Under the pieces are notes generated by a model that worked only from the letters and a program-made list of their open reading frames with translations, was not told the origin of the DNA and did not search any database. Shown here one piece after another: positions 58,401 through 64,000 of a DNA stretch of 64,000 nt; position 1 is the first letter of the stretch; each line of letters opens with the position of its first letter. The stretch spans positions 5,458,501 to 5,522,500 of the forward strand of contig OX359192.1 of NCBI GenBank assembly GCA_947172415.1, in the 5' to 3' direction. A program made the translations under genes and the position numbers. This stretch comes from Chondrosia reniformis (Eukaryota > Porifera > Demospongiae > Chondrillida > Chondrillidae).

Positions 58401-61400
58401 GATCGTCCACTTAATGTCCATGCGTTGGATAACTTAAAGTGGCATTAGATGTTCTCTTGTGATTCAAAAATGAGACAAGAATCACCGATATAGCCTAGAG
58501 AGAATTGAAAACAAAAATTTAGAATTGACCAAGATGCCAAAATTGCATATTTAATACCCACATATATTGGTAGAACTACTATATTCATCTTTGTATAGAA
58601 GTATTGGTATACGTAAATCCATGTGTTTCAAGGTTATTAACTGAACTGTTAAACGTGCACAGCTAAACAGAAAGTTATTGTTGGAAAAATAGGGGAACTT
58701 TAAGATCTATAGCCAATCTTTAAGTATTGATATCATCATCATTGAACTCTGGATATTACCCCTCCCCACTCAAGCGAACTTCGGTTCCGCCCCTTAGTTC
58801 ATTGCACTCCTCAGGGGACATGAGTGGGTGGGGTAAATCCAAAGTTCAATGATGATAAAGTTAATGTAATGAAAATTGTTTCTAAAGTAAGCATCTCATA
58901 CTAAACAAAGTTCTACCAACTTCTGAAGCATAAACTGTTGGTAGATATCATTTTTTGTTGTGTATTGAGGAGTAATTTTGAATGTGAATCTGAAAATGTA
59001 CATAATAGGCTTACATGTATAGCTCAGCATATAAGTGCTGTAAGAAGTATTGCTCCCTATCAGGTTCATAGGAGGATTGGTAGCAGTGAAATAGTTGTCG
59101 AGGACTACGTTAGACAAGAATGTAGCATTTGGAAGAAGTTTCTAAGGAAGCTATATGCTCTGGGAGAACATAAGCACATCGGAGTTTCTATTATTGGCAG
59201 GACACAGCTAGAGTGTCTTAGCAGAGCGGTTGGTGCCAATCACATGTGACTACAATTTTATTTTACAGTATTATTTAACTACCAAATTGTAAACTCCTCT
59301 AGGACTCAATATCCCTCATTATTCCTTCAATGTTACAATTGGAAAAAGGAGGAGCATTTGCCATAACAACATGGATTGATTCATTTAAAAAAGCAGTAGG
59401 TTGAATATATGTATATTCCCCAATACGTGCTTAAACAAAATGGCCTCCTCATCAATAGGTGACAAATGAATGTTGGGATGCAATGACTAATGTTCTATTG
59501 GGTTTTGATGCTCTAAGTACTCCTCACGAGGAAATGATGCAGTCTCTTCATAAGCTAGCCTTGAGTGACCTTTCTTTGAGAGTCTTGCATGAGGATGCTG
59601 TGGATCTAGTGGAGTGTCTTCCTGATTTAGCATCCGGTATTAGAAGTGTCCTCAAGAGCATGTCTCCCACCTCAGCAAGGCCAGCAGAGATGGACACAAC
59701 AGGTGATTACTGACATCTCATTCACAAGCTTGTGACCAGTGATCAGTGACCAGTGATCAGTGACCAGTGATTAGTGACCAGTGACTGTTAAAAGGCTTCA
59801 CTTATAGTCTGCATTTAGTATGCAAAAAATAATCAAACATTCTTGGCAGAAGGTCAAAGCACAACATTTGAAATGTGCTCCTGGCAGGACTTCTCTGCTA
59901 CTGCTATGACATGCTATAACATGCTACGTATGTATAACTTGCTATGACATGCTATGACATGCTACGTATGTAAAACTTGCTATGACCTGCTACGTATGTA
60001 AAACTTGCTATGACATGCTATGACATACTATGACATGCTACGTATGTAAATGACATGCTATGTCATGCTAAGTATGTAAAACTTGCTATGCCATGCTATG
60101 ACATGCTATGACATACTACGTATGTATAACTTGCTATGACATGCTATGTCATAGCAAGTTATGCCATGCTATGACATGCTATGACATGCTACGTATGTAA
60201 AACTTGCTATGACCTGCTATGACATGCTACATACAGTACAGTAATCGCTAGAGGTTAAAAGCCGTCAGGGATAAATTGCTATGTATATCGACACTTAAAG
60301 CTGTTAATTGTTCATAGTAAATTCCCTAATCGAAATCCAAAGAGGATATTAACATTACCTTTTTTATGCACTGTACCATATGTATAACTTGCTATGCCAT
60401 GCTATGACATGCTATGCCATGCTATGCCATGCTATGACATGCTATGCCATACTATGACATGCTATGACATGTTATGACATGCTATGACATGCTATGACAT
60501 GCTATGCCATGCTATGACATGCTATGACATGCTATGCCATGCTATGACATGCTATGACATGCTATGCCATGTTATGACATGCTATGACATGTTATGACAT
60601 GCTATGACATGCTATGCCATGCTATGACATGCTATGACATGCTATGCCATGCTATGACATGCTATGTACATGTGTATCAGATTGTAGGTCTGCAGAAGGA
60701 GAACAGACTAGCTTGTTTTTCTACCAACTGATTGTCAGCTCCCTAAGAGTGGCCAGTAGTGATAACATAAGGACATGTCTTGCCTGCCTCATTTTGCTGG
60801 GGATATCTCGGCTTGTGCAGGCAGACACCACTGCAGCAGATGTAAGTAGTCACATGACATGTCACATGACTTGTTGATAGTTCCCAGGATCACTGATGAA
60901 GGGTGGAATTCCCAGAAATAGCTGTCTAGCCCAGTGGAGAAGAAGAAGGAGGAGAAAACTCTTGTATCCTCATCCAAAGCTCTCACTAGGTTTAGTTCCC
61001 TATAAATTTTTTACTCTAAAGTAGATGTGAAAATGGTGTATTAGATTTTTCATATTCTCCTTTTATGTCTGAAGCTTGAGTGTGGTTCCTCCAACGTCGC
61101 AGTGCATGAGTTGGACTTAGCTCAGGAGCTGAGCACCATGTTCAAAGTCCAGTACTCCATTTTGTGGTTGGTTGAGACCAAACCAGTCTTGCCTGAACCT
61201 TCAGCCTTGTGAGTTGTTAGACCCTTGACGACAGTAAGTGAGTGGATTTATCATGTCCACCTGAAATAAGTGGGTAAATATGTAGTTACAGTAGAACCTC
61301 GGTTATCCGAACCTCAATTAACTGGCTGCTCGGATTATCCGGACTCGAAGGTCGCATAATCTTATTAATGCCCATCGTTTTTTTGCGAAGTAATGGCTAG

Positions 61401-64000
61401 TTCGAGTGGCTCTGCGAGGAAAAGGAAGCGCTTAATTCTTCCCCTAGAGAGCAAGATAGCTATACTGGAGCGACTGAAGGCTGGAGCAACCCAAGCGCAG
61501 CTTGCGGAGGAGTACGGGATCAGAAGTTCGACCGCTGGCGATATCAAAATTACATATTCATTAGGATGATTCACATATCTGGCCGTTTCACTTATCCGGC
61601 CATAGCTTGGTCCCATTGAGGCCGGATAACCGAGGTTCTACTGTACTCTGATCCTGTAACTGATTCCCCTTTTCTACTTCAGAAGTGGAAAAATAAGATC
61701 TGAAGCTTATCTTGAATCATCTCATTTGACTCTGAATTTACCCCACCCACTTATGGTTAAGTGGACTTTGGTTCCGCCCACTGCTCATTTTGCTCCGCAG
61801 GAGACATGAGTGGGTGGGGTAAATCCCAAATCAAATGATGATAATACTTTAAAAGTGATTGCTTGTCCATGTCCAAGTGAGTATGTATATTGTTGTTGTA
61901 TGTACACAGAGGAGGTAGCAGTACTCTATGGAAGACACTGGGCTTGTCATGGGACAATGTGGTGTTATCTTCAACCCAAGAGATTATCAGTCTGGGATCT
62001 TTGGCAGAGCTTATTTTCTACGTGACTAAGAACAGCACTTCTTTGTTCCCAACTAGTAGCAATATCTGTGATATTCTAAAGGAGTTTACAGCATTTCTGT
62101 ATCCTCTACCTACTTTGGCATTCTCTTACATACGTAGCTAAATAAGTGAATAATCACTGGAAGGTATTACGCCTACCAGCCAAGTGACCCAATCTTATCT
62201 AGGTTAGGGACCAAAAAGTCCTATTAAAATGGCAACCAGTAATCTTTCAGTAGTTGGCTATTCACTTCTTTATTGTAGCGTTTTAGCGTCTAGTTCTTAC
62301 ATACGTAGCTAGTATGGCTCATTGGTACTGAACCCTTAACAGTTCCATCCAGCCATCCCGGTGGAAGTGATACCCTGGTTGCAGAGGTCTTGCTCTACCT
62401 TGGCCAGTACGACCATGTTCATGTACGTTGCTCATGAATAGCTACAATAGTTTACAGCTAAGTATCAGATGATATTTGCTGTGTTTTAGTCTTACTGCAG
62501 ACAAGTTAGCTCATTTGTTAAACAGGGAAAGCAATCATTGAGTTTTCTAAATGGATTGGCATATCTCGTTCAAGGAAGCTTTGAATTAGCTTATCAACTG
62601 TTTGTCGCATCCTCAAGCAGTGAGCTCCCTCACGGAACCAGTCTATCAAGGATTGATGTCTTTCTTTCTCTTGTATAGATTTTACAAATGAGCCTTTTCT
62701 TGCCAAAATCATAGGAACTTCTGAGAATAGCGGGATTTTGAAGGAGACATATTTTAATAAAATCTTCAAGCTGTTTGAATTATATGATTCCAGAGAGAAT
62801 GTAATTCCAATCTTGGAAGAGGCCATCAATGACAAAGAAACTAGCACTGTGACAACAGATGTTTTGTGGTCCACTCTGTTTAAATATCATTTGGACTTTG
62901 AACATTTCTCTGAGGCTCATTCTGTTGTTATGGCAACACCTAATAGAAAGCGGTAAGTCAAAAAACATGAATTATGTTTTCTGTTTTCATGTTGAAACAT
63001 GAATGTTGTATTGTTGTGATGAATAGGCGGTTAGATGCACTGCGTCATTTTGTTAATGTCTTACTTGATGACAAAAAGTGGACTGTCTTGTGTGGCTTCC
63101 ATTTCTTGGGGCTGGAAGGTTATGTTGCTAAGCAACTGGAGCTGAAAGCAAGGAACACAGACATATTGGGGAGCCATGTGTATGAGGCAGTGTATTCATT
63201 TTTTGTGAGCAGGAAGAACTACAAGAAAGGTAATCTCCACCTGATAGGCCATTTATATAGAATGAAAAATCTAATATACCATTTTCCTACATGCTATGCC
63301 TATTCTGTAAAAAATGTAATTTTTGTGTGTTGGTTGGGGTTCAGGTGCAGCTGTGATGTATGAGTATGCTCTCAGACTTAGTAGTGAGCTGGAGGGACTG
63401 GGAGCTCTGTCAAAGCAGCTGTCTGCACTCTCAGCCTCACTCACCACTCTGCAGCTGCTCTCCGAGGAGTCTGCATGGATCTGTGCACCTCCCATGGCCA
63501 CCAACATCAGACCTTTTGTAATAACAGTTGATGACATTCGTCGGGAATATGTTATTGCAAAGTGCAGGCTCTTAGTTTCCAAAAGAAACACCCACATGGC
63601 CATGCCCATATTAGGTAGGTTATGAATATGTTTGGCCATGCCCATATTAGGTAGGATTTGAATGCATTCATAACTGTTAGTGCTTTTTTTTAATTTAGAT
63701 GTAGCCAGAAGTGCAAGGGAGACACTGGCTCTTCTTGTCAACTCTCAAGACTTCTCATCCGCCTTCACTCTGGCCAATACAGCCAACCTCTCAAAAGTGT
63801 CCATATTTGAAGGTCTTGCACAAGCATGCTTTAGACAAGAAGGCGTATCCCACAGAACACTTAGTGCTGAAGGACTAAGCAGACAGAGGTGAAGCGGTTG
63901 TAACATGATTTGAGTGTACTTCCACAATCTGGCTCTACACCCTTTTAGTCTATTTGACCAGAAGTGCAATATTTTAAGAAAAGCTCTACATCAGTGCAGA
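55443..64000 (+). CDS. NUP160: Nucleoporin NUP160 (partial, 3' end beyond window)
   Basis: Exons: 55443..55627, 55697..55895, 56551..56710, 57207..57397, 57457..57696, 57759..57935, 58055..58210, 59064..59228, 59303..59395, 59459..59702, 60696..60841, 61075..61208, 61910..62133, 62343..62422, 62490..62640, 62679..62952, 63027..63229, 63345..63614, 63699..63888, 63949..64000 onward; all phases agree. NUP160 is a scaffold subunit of the Y (NUP107-160) complex of the nuclear pore. The N-terminal propeller part shows CSNRFLVWKVNGCVLELSEW, DCVSALDGSGSLVCSLP and GMMQRLWSG. The helical part shows VIRAVENE, FKLFELYDSRENVIPILEEA, LFKYHLDFEHFSEAHSVV, RRLDALRHFV, NYKKGAAVMYEYALRLSSEL, AWICAPP and VSIFEGLAQACFR, in the order expected of human NUP160. 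Introns carry minisatellites and MITEs. Exons 3 and 4 are the least certain. Confidence 0.93.
56890..57000. mobile_element. Palindromic GTGGGTGGGGT-family element, copy 2 (diverged)
   Basis: Contains TAGTTCATTATGCTCATCAG, GAGTGGGTGGAGTAGAATCC and AGAGTCAAATGATGA; the left arm is eroded. In NUP160 intron 3. Confidence 0.55.
58732..58857. mobile_element. Palindromic GTGGGTGGGGT-family element, copy 3
   Basis: Left arm ATCATCATTGAACTCTGGAT is matched by the inverted right arm ATCCAAAGTTCAATGATGAT. The centre contains AGTTCATTGCACTCCTCAGG. In NUP160 intron 7. Confidence 0.8.
59880..60670. repeat. 10-bp minisatellite GCTATGACAT, two blocks
   Basis: Blocks at about 59900-60230 and 60380-60665 contain dozens of GCTATGACAT/GCTATGCCAT units with interspersed TACGTATGTAAAACTT units. 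They fill most of NUP160 intron 10. Confidence 0.95.
60885..61010 (+). repeat. Dispersed repeat family copy
   Basis: GGATCACTGATGAAGGGTGG, AATTCCCAGAAATAGCTGTC, GTGGAGAAGAAGAAGGAGG and CTAGGTTTAGTTCCCTATA match the copy at 49735. In NUP160 intron 11. Confidence 0.75.
61289..61643 (+). mobile_element. pogo/Tigger-type MITE with transposase N-terminus
   Basis: TIRs CAGTAGAACCTCGGTTATCC and its complement at the right end, flanked by TA. Inside, a plus-strand frame starting near 61393 encodes KRKRLILPLESKIAILERLK then AGATQAQLAEEYGIRSST, the psq/CENP-B-type helix-turn-helix of pogo transposases, cut off by a stop. An internal deletion derivative in NUP160 intron 12. Confidence 0.88.
61720..61841. 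mobile_element. Palindromic GTGGGTGGGGT-family element, copy 4
   Basis: Left arm CATTTGACTCTGAATTTACC then CCACCCACTTATG; right arm CATGAGTGGGTGGGGTAAAT then CCCAAATCAAATGATG. In NUP160 intron 12, about 75 bp after the pogo MITE. Confidence 0.8.

Overview
This window is nuclear DNA of an animal, most likely a demosponge. Genes are packed closely and AT-rich, with many short GT-AG introns (one reconstructed at 38 nt). The genes are metazoan: a large cadherin, a TRIM-NHL protein, an X11/Mint adaptor, NUP160, SPAG1, a CCDC87-like protein and a mannose-6-phosphate-receptor-like protein. The sponge assignment is an inference from gene density, intron size and gene content. Exon models were built by hand from splice sites, reading-phase continuity and remembered family features; every model given keeps a consistent frame.

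Layout, left half. 1-4041 (-): 5' part of a large cadherin, running off the left edge. 5120-12481 (+): 19-exon CCDC87-like gene, with an intronic minisatellite and a tRNA-derived SINE. 12969-18166 (-): 13-exon WD40-repeat protein, convergent with the previous gene. 19643-21103 (-): disordered SPK-rich protein with a Cys/His motif and a coiled-coil tail. 21.1-24.2 kb: gene-poor, holding a Penelope-like fragment and a 22-bp minisatellite. 24175-27112 (-): Ser/Gln-rich unknown protein, head-to-head with an MFS/Spinster-like transporter at 27339-31848 (+). 32779-34962 (-): intronless TRIM-NHL gene.

Layout, right half. 35951-40466 (-): Mint/X11 (PTB plus two PDZ domains) with a large APETV repeat. 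40537-42264 (-): intronless divergent Hsp70. 42385-48701 (-): membrane receptor with two MRH modules. These three minus-strand genes sit only 70 and 120 bp apart. 50075-55415 (-): SPAG1 with a 7-residue repeat. 55443-64000 (+): NUP160, running off the right edge. The SPAG1 and NUP160 start codons are only 27 bp apart, head to head.

The genes do not form one pathway; several serve general cell biology (adhesion, nuclear pore, chaperone/dynein assembly, sorting). The window is very rich in tandem repeats inside genes, two of them overlapping splice sites, and in small non-autonomous transposons: a TTAA-flanked 681-bp foldback, two pogo/Tigger-type elements, a nested TIR element with an internal empty-site copy, a palindromic family of about 110 bp with four copies, SINEs and Penelope remnants.
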